Assembly (NCBI GenBank): GCA_965225735.1
Contig: CBDDBN010000030.1
Span: forward strand, 1,116,001 to 1,180,000
Source: Denitrobaculum sp965225735
GTDB taxonomy: Bacteria; Pseudomonadota; Alphaproteobacteria; Kiloniellales; Kiloniellaceae
Direction of reading: 5' to 3'
DNA length: 64,000 nt
Position numbers and translations under genes: made by a program. This document shows, piece after piece, positions 44,083-53,380 of this stretch (the first letter of the stretch is position 1; every line of letters starts with the position of its first letter). Under the pieces are notes generated by a model, which had not been told where the DNA came from, did no database searches, and saw only the letters and a program-made list of their open reading frames with translations.

Positions 44083-44961
44083 ATGAAACGGGTGCAATTC
44101 GAACGCAGCACGGTGCCGTATTTTTTCATTGCACCTCAGATTCTGATTATTGCCGTATTTTTTCTTTGGCCTGCGGCTCAGGCCATTTACCAGTCCTTCT
44201 TGCTTGAGGACGCCTTCGGAATTTCCAAGCAGTTTGTCTGGTTCCGGAACTACGAAGATACGATTCTCAATGCCGCCTGGCTGCAGTCGGCTGGCTTCAC
44301 GGTTATCTTTTCCACGTTAGTGACCTTTTTTTCCCTCGCGATAGCGTTGTTGCTCGCGGTGCGCGCCAACGAGGTGCTGCATGGCTCGAGCAGTTACAAA
44401 ACCATGCTGATGTGGGCCTATGCGGTGGCGCCGCCCGTGGCCGGTTTGATGGGCAACCTCATGTTCAACCCCTTCGTCGGCGACCTCTATGCCGCACTGA
44501 ATGTCATGGGGTGGGACTTCAATCAGAAACTGGATGCCTTCGACGCCAGCTTCGTGGTCATTCTGATCTCTGTTTGGAAACAGGTCAGCGTCAATTTCAT
44601 CTTCTTCCTCTCCGGCCTACAGGGCATTCCCAAGGGTGTGATGGAGGCGGCGACGCTGGATTGCCGCTCGCCCGAGAAACGCTTTTGGACCATCACCTTC
44701 CCGCTGCTTGCGCCGACGACTTTCTTCTTGATGGTCATCAACATCACTTACGCCTTCTTTGAGACCTTTGGGATCATCGACACCACAACGCGCGGCGCGC
44801 CTGGCGGTGCCACTAACACCTTGGTCTATAAGGTTTACACAGATGGCTTCCTGGGCGCTGATCTTGGCGGCAGCTCCGCCCAGTCGGTGATCCTGATGTT
44901 GATGGTGCTGGCGCTGACGGTGATTCAGTTCCGCTTTATCGAACGAAAAGTTCACTACTAG
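44083..44961 (+). CDS. ugpA: Glycerol-3-phosphate ABC transporter permease UgpA
   Basis: 292-residue inner-membrane permease with about six helices and the MalF-type EAA loop, here EAATLDCRSPEKRFWTITFPLL. The N-terminal helix (PYFFIAPQILIIAVFFLWP) is typical. Second gene of the ugp operon, after a 77-bp gap containing a hairpin; forms the channel with UgpE. Confidence 0.92.
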   Translation: MKRVQFERSTVPYFFIAPQILIIAVFFLWPAAQAIYQSFLLEDAFGISKQFVWFRNYEDTILNAAWLQSAGFTVIFSTLVTFFSLAIALLLAVRANEVLHGSSSYKTMLMWAYAVAPPVAGLMGNLMFNPFVGDLYAALNVMGWDFNQKLDAFDASFVVILISVWKQVSVNFIFFLSGLQGIPKGVMEAATLDCRSPEKRFWTITFPLLAPTTFFLMVINITYAFFETFGIIDTTTRGAPGGATNTLVYKVYTDGFLGADLGGSSAQSVILMLMVLALTVIQFRFIERKVHY

Positions 44962-44980
44962 GCGCCGGGGGGAACACAGC

Positions 44981-45835
44981 ATGAAAAATTCACCGTGGCG
45001 TAGTTTTTCGACACACCTCATCCTGATCTTTGGGATGATCTTCATGTCGGCGCCGGTCTACATCGCCTTCATGTCTTCCACGCATTCGGCTGAAACGCTC
45101 TTCAACGATGGCCTGCAGTATTGGTTCGGCGGGAACTTCTTCGAAACCTATTACGAGGTGCTTTTCGTCGAAGGCGGCGTGATGAAAAAGGTCACGGCCT
45201 CCCGGATGCTGATCAATTCGATGATTCTCGGGCTGGGCTTTGCCATCGGTAAGGTCGTGATCTCCATGACCGCGGCCTACGCGATCGTCTATTTCCGCTT
45301 TCGCCTCGCGGTGCCGCTTTTCTGGGTCATCTTCCTGACCCTGTTGCTACCGCTCGAGGTTCGCATCGTGCCTTCGTACGAGGTGGTTGCCGGTCTCGGA
45401 TTGCTGAACACCCATACGGGTCTGATCGTGCCTCTGATCGCCTCGGCGACCGGGACCTTTTTCTTCCGGCAGTTTTTCAAGTCGGTGCCGGAAGAGTTGC
45501 TGGAGGCCGCGCGGCTCGACAATGCCGGGCCCATGCGCTTCCTCATCGATATCCTGGTGCCGCTGTCGAAGACCATGATCGCTGCCATCCTGATCATCAT
45601 GTTCGTCGTGGGCTGGAATCAGTATCTCTGGCCGCTGATCATGACGACGGAAGAAACCAGCTACACAATCGTCATCGGTATCAAACAGATCTATCAGGTT
45701 CTGTCTGAAGGCGGCGAACTGCCGCAATTCCAAAAGGCCTTTGCCCTGACCATCCTGGCGACATTGCCGCCGGTTCTTGTGGTGCTGGTCTTTCAGAACT
45801 GGTTCGTTAAGGGCCTGGTGGAAAGCGAGAAATAA
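44981..45835 (+). CDS. ugpE: Glycerol-3-phosphate ABC transporter permease UgpE
   Basis: 284-residue permease with about six membrane helices and the EAA loop EAARLDNAGPMRFLIDILVPL, the docking site for UgpC. Starts 19 bp after ugpA. Length and helix pattern match MalG/UgpE-type subunits. Confidence 0.92.
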   Translation: MKNSPWRSFSTHLILIFGMIFMSAPVYIAFMSSTHSAETLFNDGLQYWFGGNFFETYYEVLFVEGGVMKKVTASRMLINSMILGLGFAIGKVVISMTAAYAIVYFRFRLAVPLFWVIFLTLLLPLEVRIVPSYEVVAGLGLLNTHTGLIVPLIASATGTFFFRQFFKSVPEELLEAARLDNAGPMRFLIDILVPLSKTMIAAILIIMFVVGWNQYLWPLIMTTEETSYTIVIGIKQIYQVLSEGGELPQFQKAFALTILATLPPVLVVLVFQNWFVKGLVESEK

Positions 45836-45838
45836 GCT

Positions 45839-46909
45839 ATGTCGACTTTGACTCTCTCGGGCGTAAACAAGCGTTACGACAATGGCGCGCACGCCGTCCG
45901 CGGCGTGGATATGGAGATCAGCGATGGGGAGCTGATCGTCTTCGTGGGGCCCAGCGGCTGTGGTAAATCTACCCTGCTGCGGATGGTCGCCGGTCTGGAG
46001 ACCATCACCGAAGGCGAGATGACCATCGATGGCAAGCGCATCAATGAGACCTCGCCGGCGGATCGCGACGTAGCCATGGTGTTCCAGAACTATGCGCTCT
46101 ACCCGCATATGACTGTGTTTCGCAATATGGCCTATGGGCTTTCCAACCGTGGCATCGCGAAAGAGGAAATCGAGCGTAAGGTGCGCGAGACTTCTAAGAT
46201 GCTGCGGATCGAGGACTTCCTGGAGCGCAAGCCCGCGCAGCTTTCCGGCGGTCAGCGGCAACGTGTCGCCATGGGGCGGGCTATCGTGCGCAGCCCGAAG
46301 CTGTTTCTCTTCGATGAACCGCTCAGCAACCTCGATGCCAAGCTACGCGTCCAGATGCGCATCGAAATCAAGAGGCTGCAGCGTGAACTCGGCGTGACGT
46401 CGATTTATGTGACTCACGACCAAACCGAAGCCATGACACTCGCCGACCGTCTTGCGGTCATCAACGAGGGACTGGTCGAACAGATGGGTTCCCCGATGGA
46501 GCTCTACAGCAATCCCAAAACCTTGTTTGTGGCGTCCTTCATTGGTTCGCCACACATCAATCTTCTGCCCGCTCGATATCAGAACGGCGCATTGCAAGTC
46601 GGTGAGACCGCGGTGTCCGGCTTCCAGGATTTGCCGCAGGATGTGCCACTGATGCTCGGTATCCGACCAGAGCACATTAGCCCACAGGAAGACGGTAACT
46701 TTGAGATCACGGTCGATCTGGTGGAGCAACTGGGGGCGGACAGTCTGATCTACGGTGCGGTCAGTGGTTTCAATGATGGTGAGACACACGAGATCTGTGT
46801 GCGGGCTGGAGAAGCCGCACAGCGTGCGCCAGGCGAGAAGATCAAATTGGGTTTCGCACCCGGCCGCGCCATGGTCTTCCGCCAGGATACTGGCGAGCGT
46901 CTTATCTAG
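45839..46909 (+). CDS. ugpC: Glycerol-3-phosphate ABC transporter ATP-binding protein UgpC
   Basis: 356-residue MalK-type ATPase: Walker A GPSGCGKST (37-45), signature LSGGQ (135-139), Walker B LFLFDE (155-160) and a C-terminal OB-like regulatory domain from about 235. It follows ugpE by 3 bp. Orientation and order B-A-E-C match the ugp operon and its substrate is inferred from UgpB. Confidence 0.92.
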   Translation: MSTLTLSGVNKRYDNGAHAVRGVDMEISDGELIVFVGPSGCGKSTLLRMVAGLETITEGEMTIDGKRINETSPADRDVAMVFQNYALYPHMTVFRNMAYGLSNRGIAKEEIERKVRETSKMLRIEDFLERKPAQLSGGQRQRVAMGRAIVRSPKLFLFDEPLSNLDAKLRVQMRIEIKRLQRELGVTSIYVTHDQTEAMTLADRLAVINEGLVEQMGSPMELYSNPKTLFVASFIGSPHINLLPARYQNGALQVGETAVSGFQDLPQDVPLMLGIRPEHISPQEDGNFEITVDLVEQLGADSLIYGAVSGFNDGETHEICVRAGEAAQRAPGEKIKLGFAPGRAMVFRQDTGERLI

Positions 46910-46950
46910 AGTTACCCAACTGGCCCCGCCTCTGACGGGATCGCAGGTTC

Positions 46951-47583
46951 CTACTTCGGCTCAACCAATTCGGCTAGTGCGGTGGCTATGGTCTTCGAGT
47001 CGTCGTTGTGGGTGAAGTGCTTGACGTACTTTCCGTCTGGACCCATCAGGTAAAAGATTGAGGAATGGTCCATCAGATAATCCGACGATGAATCGTCTTC
47101 GGCCTTGGCATAGTAGACGCGGTACGCCTTGGCCGCTGCGGCAATCTGCTCGGGCGTGCCGGTCATGGCCACCATATCCGGCCGGAAGTGCTCCGCGTAC
47201 TGCTTCATATTTTCGACCTTATCGCGCTCTGGATCGACCGTGATAAAGACCGGCGTAATCCGATCGGCCCTGGCCTTGTCGCTCTCCTCCAACTGGTCGA
47301 TGGCCTGAGTCATGATACCGAGTGAGGCGGGGCAGATATCCGGGCAGTAGGTATAGCCGAAATAGATCAGCATATAATCCCCAAGGAAGTCGGCGTCGCT
47401 GCGCGCCTGGCCGAACTGATCCACCAATTCGAAGGGGCCGCCGATCAACGCTTCGCCACTGCTGCGGGTTTGGCCGCTTTGACTCTGTGGATTTAAAACG
47501 ACCCAGGCTGCGGCACCTCCAAGCATCAGAATAAGGCCGAAGCCGAAAATCATGATCGCGCGAGCGATTGAGCTTTGAGGCAT
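46951..47583 (-). CDS. SCO1/SenC family copper chaperone
   Basis: 210-residue thioredoxin-fold protein anchored by an N-terminal helix (about 8-30). Copper ligands are conserved: Cys80 and Cys84 in CPDIC and His173 in MDHSS. Members deliver copper to the CuA site of cytochrome oxidase in the periplasm. No oxidase genes are adjacent. Start: ATG giving MPQSSIARAI after AGGAAAGG; 14 extra in-frame codons upstream are less likely. Converges with the ugp operon. Confidence 0.9.
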   Translation of the reverse strand: MPQSSIARAIMIFGFGLILMLGGAAAWVVLNPQSQSGQTRSSGEALIGGPFELVDQFGQARSDADFLGDYMLIYFGYTYCPDICPASLGIMTQAIDQLEESDKARADRITPVFITVDPERDKVENMKQYAEHFRPDMVAMTGTPEQIAAAAKAYRVYYAKAEDDSSSDYLMDHSSIFYLMGPDGKYVKHFTHNDDSKTIATALAELVEPK

Positions 47584-47775
47584 AAAAAGGCCCTTTCCTG
47601 GTACCGCTCGATCCGGCGCGGCCACATAGTTCTAAAACAGTCACAACAAACTTGCCGTCAGTTCCCTTGGTCTTGAATCCGGCCTAACGGACGAAACACC
47701 AGTTACCCGGCCTTGACCATGCCGAATCAGAGAACGAGCGTGACCTGGTTTTCTAAAGCACAAGCTGTGTCCAAA

Positions 47776-47798
47776 TCGGCAGGATTGGCTCCTGCCGA
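47776..47798. repeat. Perfect hairpin in the SCO-cobD divergent region
   Basis: TCGGCAGGA (47776-47784) pairs with TCCTGCCGA (47790-47798) around a 5-nt loop. It is in a 351-bp divergent gap, so not an obvious terminator; could be a transcript leader structure or operator. I see no cobalamin riboswitch around it. Confidence 0.45.
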
Positions 47799-47934
47799 CT
47801 ATGTGCGTTCTATGGTGAAATTCTTCAACTGAAAATGTGTCGCAACGCCGCAGCAGGGGCTTTAGAGCGATCTTTCATGTGACCGGAGAGCGTGGAGAAT
47901 TGACGGATTCCACGCCAGACCGCAGGATCGCGTT

Positions 47935-48945
47935 ATGTCCTGGTCCGCGAACCCGGGCGCCTACGGCGCCGCCGATCCCTTGTTTTTGCTGCTCGCCGCT
48001 TTGGCTCTGGAAGCTTATCTCGGCGGTCCTTGGATCGCCGAGCGTCGCTATCTGCAACCACGGCGGCCGGTGAACAAGTTGGTGATCGCGCTGGAGCGAC
48101 GATTGAACCGGTCGGATCGCGGCGGCCTGGACCTGCTCCTGCGCGGCGCAGTGGTCGCCGTGTTTCTGTCTCTCGCGGCCCTCTTGTCAGGTTGGTTGGT
48201 CGAATGGCTTCTTCTGAACTATCCCTTTGCCTGGGTGTTCGAAATGATCTTCCTTGCCTTGATCCTTGGGCAACGCACGACCTGTCAGCACGCCTCCGCT
48301 GTCTCTTCCGCCCTTGCCGACGGCAGCGCTGTTCGGGCCCAGGAAGCCTTGCGACCTCTGGTGACCGGCCGCGTGCCCGAGGCATTGCTGGGCAGATTGG
48401 CGGGACCGGGGATCGTTGCGGCCGCTTTGGACGGTGTGGCGCGGGCCTTTGTATTCCAGGTGATCGCGCCTGTCTTTTGGTTCGTGCTTCTTGGCCTGCC
48501 AGGTGTCTTCTGGCAACAGACCGTCAGAGTAGCGGCCAGCTATCTCTCGGCCCGGCAGTTGCGGAACCGGGCTGCTGGATCGGACGCCCTGGCGACCAAA
48601 AGCGGCCTTGTGCGCGGAGATTTTGCCAGCACTCTCCTGCGCCTCGATATGGCGCTTTCCCTTCTTCCCATGCTAGTGGCGGCAACTCTGCTGACTTTAG
48701 CGGCGGCTTTCATTCCTGGCTGCAGCCCGCGTCTGGGCCTACGGCGTGCCTGGACGCAGCGGGGTAGCATTGCCGCGGTCATGGGAGGGCTGCTCGGCTT
48801 AGAGGCAACAACCGAAGCCGGACCCGGGAAAAGCAACATGGAGCGCTCCCAAATCGAGCGGGCTGTTGCCGTTTTCGCCGTTGGCTGTCTTCTCAACGCC
48901 GGCCTGGTCGCGATCCTGGTGTGGGTGCGTGTTCTCGCTGCTTGA
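47935..48945 (+). CDS. Diverged CobD/CbiB-like cobalamin biosynthesis membrane protein
   Basis: 336 residues with several membrane helices. The N-terminal region RPVNKLVIALERRLNR parallels the HPVRLIGRLISALERRLNR type segment of CobD/CbiB, which attaches aminopropanol (or its phosphate) to the corrin ring in adenosylcobinamide synthesis. The usual opening D-P-x-x-x-H-P motif is altered (GGPWIAERRYLQPRRPV), and the middle is poorly conserved. Other late cobalamin genes (cobS, cobT, a cobC-like gene) lie within 9 kb, supporting the call. I leave the symbol empty because of the divergence. Confidence 0.65.
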   Translation: MSWSANPGAYGAADPLFLLLAALALEAYLGGPWIAERRYLQPRRPVNKLVIALERRLNRSDRGGLDLLLRGAVVAVFLSLAALLSGWLVEWLLLNYPFAWVFEMIFLALILGQRTTCQHASAVSSALADGSAVRAQEALRPLVTGRVPEALLGRLAGPGIVAAALDGVARAFVFQVIAPVFWFVLLGLPGVFWQQTVRVAASYLSARQLRNRAAGSDALATKSGLVRGDFASTLLRLDMALSLLPMLVAATLLTLAAAFIPGCSPRLGLRRAWTQRGSIAAVMGGLLGLEATTEAGPGKSNMERSQIERAVAVFAVGCLLNAGLVAILVWVRVLAA

Positions 48946-48948
48946 GAA

Positions 48949-49698
48949 CTATTGCTGCGTCGCCGTGGCGGCGCTCGGCAGGCTCATGCGCAGCTTATCG
49001 GCGTCAGGATTGGCGAAGCGCCGTTCGATTACGATAGCTTTCGGCGTGGCGCCTTTACCGTAGTAGGCCTCATTCCATTCCGTCCTGTCGAAGATCTTCG
49101 CACCTTCAAGAGCGCCACCGCCAAAGAGACCCACTGCCTTGGAAAAAGCATAGATATCCTGGTCGAAATTGGTTGTTGTCGAAGCTTCCAGGCCCGCGCC
49201 AATCGGTCCGACCGCGACACTGGCGTCAGCACCTAGTTTGAATTCGCTGCCGAGCAGCGAGTTGACGGCGCCGTCGTTCATCAGAGTAAAGACCACCTCC
49301 GAAACCTGGCCGCCGATCTGCAGGCCGATACTGCCGGCCGCGAGAGTGTAGAAGGCTGGAGAGCTCCAGGTTCCGTCGCTGCCACGGACTAGCAAAACGC
49401 CCGATCCTCCTTCGCCTCCAATGATAAACCCGCCTTTGACCAGTTCAGGAATGATCAGAACACCGTGGGACTGCTCGATAAAGGGTTTCAGCTTGAAGAA
49501 GTCGGGGTCCGACAACAGCCGCTCGATGGTGAAGCGAGATTCGGCGACCAGTTCTTCGGCCGGACTGGCGGCCTGGGCAATTCTGCCGTTCGCCATGACA
49601 AGGCCCACGGCGCAGAGGACCATCGCTGAAAGGAGTTGCCGGGCAACGCTGCGAAACAGGGACCGAGCCCGCAGCTTGGAAACAGCAAAGGCGTTCAT
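48949..49698 (-). CDS. SYLF/YSC84-domain protein (exported)
   Basis: 249 residues: signal peptide to about residue 44 (IAQAASPAEE boundary) then a SYLF domain, with LVKGGFIIGGEGGSGVLLVRG and SSPAFYTLAAGSIGLQIGGQVSEVV, the core of the DUF500/YSC84 family known to bind lipids in eukaryotes. Bacterial function is not established; a periplasmic lipid-related role is likely. Ribosome site GGAGATC precedes the start. It converges with the cobD-like gene with a 3-bp gap. Confidence 0.88.
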   Translation of the reverse strand: MNAFAVSKLRARSLFRSVARQLLSAMVLCAVGLVMANGRIAQAASPAEELVAESRFTIERLLSDPDFFKLKPFIEQSHGVLIIPELVKGGFIIGGEGGSGVLLVRGSDGTWSSPAFYTLAAGSIGLQIGGQVSEVVFTLMNDGAVNSLLGSEFKLGADASVAVGPIGAGLEASTTTNFDQDIYAFSKAVGLFGGGALEGAKIFDRTEWNEAYYGKGATPKAIVIERRFANPDADKLRMSLPSAATATQQ

Positions 49699-50008
49699 CG
49701 ATTGATCTCCGTAGAATTTGATCTTTGGCCGCTTCGAAATGAGAGGGCTCGGTGTTTCGGAATTGTCCGAATCGAGCCGTGCGGAAGAGAGTCTAGCATG
49801 GAGCAGGACTCGGCCGGAATGGCGTTTCGTGGGGAGGGTGCCGTTATTATGTCGGTGAAATCCAAGTCCTCAATCTCTCGGGGATTCCTTCATAGAACAC
49901 CAGTCTGAGCGGGCATAATCTCTCCCCTTGCATCTGGGAAACGGAAGACGAGATTCAAGATGCCGGGCTGTGTCTTATCTGTGGGGCGGTGACCGGCTCT
50001 GTTTGTGT
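49699..50008. other. Intergenic region without recognised gene
   Basis: 310 bp between the start of the SYLF gene and the end of the LysR gene. I see no coding frame, tRNA or convincing promoter or terminator. Short open frames are compositional. Confidence 0.4.
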
Positions 50009-50911
50009 CTATGGCTGAGAGCCATCTGGGCAGCGCGACCCGATCCAGTCAAAAACGCTGCGTATGTGGGACGGAGCCTCCTTTGCGCGTGCTAAGACGT
50101 AGGCGCGGTCACTTACAACAGCCCGGTGACAGGCCGCCTGCAGCTGGCCGCTGTCCAGAAAACTGTCAACCAGGCCCCGCCAACCTAGCGCAATACCTTG
50201 TCCTTCTATCGCCCCCTGTAGGACCAGAGTGTAGTTACTAAAACTAATCTCTGTTTGGTCACGCATGTTATCCGTAACCCCGAGGGCGGTGAACCAGCTC
50301 CGCCAGTTATGCCAGGGAGCGTTAGGCGGGGCCGAAAGACTCAAGAGGGGCGCTTCCAACAGCTGATGCGGACGATTGAAGGGCCCGTAACGTGCCGCGA
50401 ACGCTGGGCTGCAAACCGCTATAACTTCCTCTTGGAAAAGAATTTTACGTGCAGGTGACGGTTCCGGGTTGTCGGTCAGTGTGATCGATAGGTCGATAGC
50501 CAGGCCGTCACTCGTCTCGGTCTGCTGCGATGTGAGAACCTGCAGGTCGATGTCTTCGAAAGCACTCCTGAGCCGCGGCAGATGAGTCATCAACCAGTGG
50601 GACGCGAAGGCGAAGTCGGTCGAGATTCGGACCCTCTTGCGTTCCCCACGCGCCAGGATCCGCCGGAAGTTCCGATCAAGCTGATCGAAGGCACCGCGTG
50701 TGGCCTCCTCCAGTTGCCGACCGGCTTCGGTCAAGGTGATGCCCCGGTACCTGCGCACAAACAGCGGGGCGCCGACCACATCCTCCAGACGACGGATCTT
50801 CTGGCTTAAGGCTGGTTGAGTCAGCGCCAGTTCACCGGCGGCCCGCGTAAAGCTCTCATGCTTTGCGGCGACGTGAAAGGCATGAAGCTCAGTAATGTGC
50901 CCGTGGAGCAT
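50009..50911 (-). CDS. LysR-family regulator, probable choline-sulfatase regulator
   Basis: 300 residues: winged HTH at about 8-70 (ELHAFHVAAKHESFTRAAGELALTQPALSQKIRRLE in parts) and a substrate-binding effector domain. It belongs to the GcvA/BetI-adjacent LysR group. Placed divergently from betC with a 164-bp gap containing a perfect CATAG-TT-CTATG palindrome (50957-50968). Regulators in this position in choline-O-sulfate loci are known as choline-sulfate utilisation regulators; here this is inferred from context. Confidence 0.82.
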   Translation of the reverse strand: MLHGHITELHAFHVAAKHESFTRAAGELALTQPALSQKIRRLEDVVGAPLFVRRYRGITLTEAGRQLEEATRGAFDQLDRNFRRILARGERKRVRISTDFAFASHWLMTHLPRLRSAFEDIDLQVLTSQQTETSDGLAIDLSITLTDNPEPSPARKILFQEEVIAVCSPAFAARYGPFNRPHQLLEAPLLSLSAPPNAPWHNWRSWFTALGVTDNMRDQTEISFSNYTLVLQGAIEGQGIALGWRGLVDSFLDSGQLQAACHRAVVSDRAYVLARAKEAPSHIRSVFDWIGSRCPDGSQP

Positions 50912-51075
50912 GATATAAATTTAATCGAAGTTACTTATCGAGAATAACCATCTTTACATAGTTCTATGCGAACTACACGATCACAAACATTAAAAATCTT
51001 ATAGATAAACGAGCCATCCGATTGCCATGGTAAAGCATGTCGTTGGTTGGCGGTCTCGTGGGAGAGGACTGCGCC

Positions 51076-52599
51076 ATGAACGCCCGGCCCAACATCTTGA
51101 TTATCATGGTCGATCAGCTCAGCGGGAGCTTCTTTTCAGAGGGGCCGGCCGCATTCCTAAAGGTTCCTAACTTGCGGAAACTTTCCGCCGGCGCGGTGAA
51201 TTTCTCGCGGACCTATTGCCCCAGCCCTCTTTGTTCGCCGTCGCGGGCCTCCTTTATGACAGGGTTACTGCCGTCCCGGACCGGTGTCTACGACAACGCG
51301 GCGGAGCTGCCCTCGACCTTGCCGACTTTTGCTCATCATCTGCGCAACGCCGGCTACAAGACGGTCCTGTCCGGTAAGATGCACTTTGTGGGCGCGGACC
51401 AGCTTCACGGCTTCGAAGAGCGCCTGACCACGGATATCTACCCTTCCGACTTCGGCTGGACGCCGGACTGGAGCAAGCCCGAGCAGCGCATCGACTGGTG
51501 GTATCACAATATGAGCTCGGTCACGGATGCCGGCGTCGCCGAGACCTCGAATCAGCTCGAATTCGACGATGAGGTTGCCTATCACGCCCGGCTTCGGCTC
51601 AGGCAGTTTGCACGGACCGACCGTAGCCAGCCCTTTTGTCTGACCGTCAGCTTCACACACCCGCACGACCCCTATGTCGCCCGGAAAAAGTACTGGGATC
51701 TCTATCCTGAAGACAGCCTGCCACCACTTGCCGTTCCCGCCATTCCCTATGAGGAGCAGGACTCGCACAGCCGACGTATCTTCGACGCCAACGACTACCG
51801 GAATTTCGAGATCACGGCGCAGAACGTTACGGACGCCCGCCGCGCCTACTTCGCCAACGTCAGTTATCTGGATGAAAAGATCGGCGAACTGATGGAGACT
51901 CTGGAAGCCTGCGGCCTGGCCGATGACACGATCGTGCTATTCTGTGCCGACCATGGGGATATGCTGGGTGAGCGGGGTCTCTGGTTCAAGATGAGCTTCT
52001 TCGAGGGTGCGAACCGGGTGCCGATGTTCCTCTATGCGCCGGGCCGCTTTCCGGCGCGCAATATCACGGAGCCGACCTCGACGTTGGATGTCTTGGCAAC
52101 ATTGGCCGACTTGGCCGGACTGGAGGTGGATGCCGAGACTGCTGGCGATGGCCGCAGCCTGCTGGGCCTGGCCCGTGGCGAGACGGCGCCTGCCCCGCCG
52201 GTCTATTCCGAATACGCAGCTGAGTCCTCGATCGATCCCATGGTGATGATCCGGCAGGACCAATGGAAGTTCAACTACTGCGAAGTCGACCCACCACAGC
52301 TCTTCGACCTAGAAGCGGATCCCCTGGAACTGACCAATCTGGCCGCGGATCCGGTTCATGCCGGTCTTGTCGCCGACCTTACCGCACGGGTTCATGCGCG
52401 CTGGGATATCGCGCGCTTCCGCGAAGATGTACGGCGCAGTCAGAAGCGCCGCCTGACCGTCTATGAGTCTCTACGGGCGGGGGATTACTTCCCTTGGGAT
52501 TTCCAGCCAGTCCAGAAGGCGTCGGAGCGCTATATGCGGAATCACATGGATCTCAACGTGCTCGAGGCGCACGCGCGTTATCCCAGGATGACTGATTAG
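51076..52599 (+). CDS. betC: Choline-sulfatase
   Basis: 507-residue alkaline-phosphatase-superfamily sulfatase converting choline-O-sulfate to choline and sulfate, giving a glycine betaine precursor and sulfur. Metal ligand Asp13 lies in MVDQL and Cys53 in CSPSR is the residue converted to formylglycine. C-terminal regions include FPWDFQPVQKASERYMRNHMD, characteristic of the choline-sulfatase subgroup. The ATG at 51076 follows GGGAGAGG. betA/betB are not in the window. Confidence 0.9.
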   Translation: MNARPNILIIMVDQLSGSFFSEGPAAFLKVPNLRKLSAGAVNFSRTYCPSPLCSPSRASFMTGLLPSRTGVYDNAAELPSTLPTFAHHLRNAGYKTVLSGKMHFVGADQLHGFEERLTTDIYPSDFGWTPDWSKPEQRIDWWYHNMSSVTDAGVAETSNQLEFDDEVAYHARLRLRQFARTDRSQPFCLTVSFTHPHDPYVARKKYWDLYPEDSLPPLAVPAIPYEEQDSHSRRIFDANDYRNFEITAQNVTDARRAYFANVSYLDEKIGELMETLEACGLADDTIVLFCADHGDMLGERGLWFKMSFFEGANRVPMFLYAPGRFPARNITEPTSTLDVLATLADLAGLEVDAETAGDGRSLLGLARGETAPAPPVYSEYAAESSIDPMVMIRQDQWKFNYCEVDPPQLFDLEADPLELTNLAADPVHAGLVADLTARVHARWDIARFREDVRRSQKRRLTVYESLRAGDYFPWDFQPVQKASERYMRNHMDLNVLEAHARYPRMTD

Positions 52600-52631
52600 G
52601 CAGCTTGGACCGTTGTCGAAACGGTCCTAGT

Positions 52632-52690
52632 CCACACCCCCACCCGGCCGCTCATATGATACTTCCGTGGGAGGTCCGGTGGGGGTGTGG
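52632..52690. repeat. Dispersed hairpin (REP-like) repeat, copy 2
   Basis: CCACACCCCCACC (52632-52644) pairs perfectly with GGTGGGGGTGTGG (52678-52690). The core shares the CCCCCACCCGG...ATGAT...CCGG layout with the repeat at 11703-11766. As there, it lies between two convergent genes, so it may terminate both. Confidence 0.65.
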
Positions 52691-52716
52691 GCCGGAACCG
52701 TCGGAGACCCAAACCC

Positions 52717-53370
52717 CTAAAGTGCGGCTTTCGGCACCAGATTGATGTGCCCGATGCGCCAGACCACGTCCGGTTCGGGCGCGTGTGTGCCGGCAGTGCC
52801 GGTAATGTGGTCGAGGCGGGTCAGCGCGCAGTTGTCGATGGAAAAGCTCAGTGCGCGTTCCGGCTCCAGACTCAGTGCCAGCGCGATGGCTGCACGGATT
52901 GTCCCGCCGTGGGTGACCGCAACGATGTCGCGCCCGGCATGCTCCGCTGAAAGGCGTTGGATCACCCGGCTTGTGCGCTGATAGAGGTCGATGAAGCTCT
53001 CGCCGCCCGGGGGCGCTTCCGAGGCCGGGGCGAGCCAGAAGCGGTGCCAATCGCCCGCCTTTTGTGCGGCCAGCTCCACGTTGGTCATACCTTGCCATTC
53101 GCCGAAATGCTGCTCGGCAAAGTCCTGTTCGATCAGAGGATCTGGAACCTTGTGATCTTCGATCTGCTCCACGATCGCTGCGGCGGTCTGGTGCGTGCGC
53201 TTCAAGTGGCTTGTCACCCAGACCGCGTCTCGCGGCATCAGTTTGCCGAGCCGGGCAAAGGTTTCGGTGTCGGAACAATCGCAATTGAAATCGTCCTGAC
53301 CGTAGATTCTGCCATTGTTTTCGGTCACCGGAGCGTGGCGGACCCACCACCAGCGTGTCGTTTTGCTCAT
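52717..53370 (-). CDS. Histidine phosphatase, probable alpha-ribazole phosphatase (CobC-like)
   Basis: 217 residues of the phosphoglycerate-mutase-like superfamily. The N-terminal RHG motif reads RHA (VRHAPVTEN), the second His is in VTHGGTIR. It starts 10 bp downstream of cobS on the same strand, so removal of the phosphate from alpha-ribazole phosphate or adenosylcobalamin phosphate is the likely role. The start ATG gives MSKTTRWWWVRH; 37 upstream codons in frame have no similarity. Confidence 0.8.
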   Translation of the reverse strand: MSKTTRWWWVRHAPVTENNGRIYGQDDFNCDCSDTETFARLGKLMPRDAVWVTSHLKRTHQTAAAIVEQIEDHKVPDPLIEQDFAEQHFGEWQGMTNVELAAQKAGDWHRFWLAPASEAPPGGESFIDLYQRTSRVIQRLSAEHAGRDIVAVTHGGTIRAAIALALSLEPERALSFSIDNCALTRLDHITGTAGTHAPEPDVVWRIGHINLVPKAAL

Positions 53371-53380
53371 TGAAGTCTGC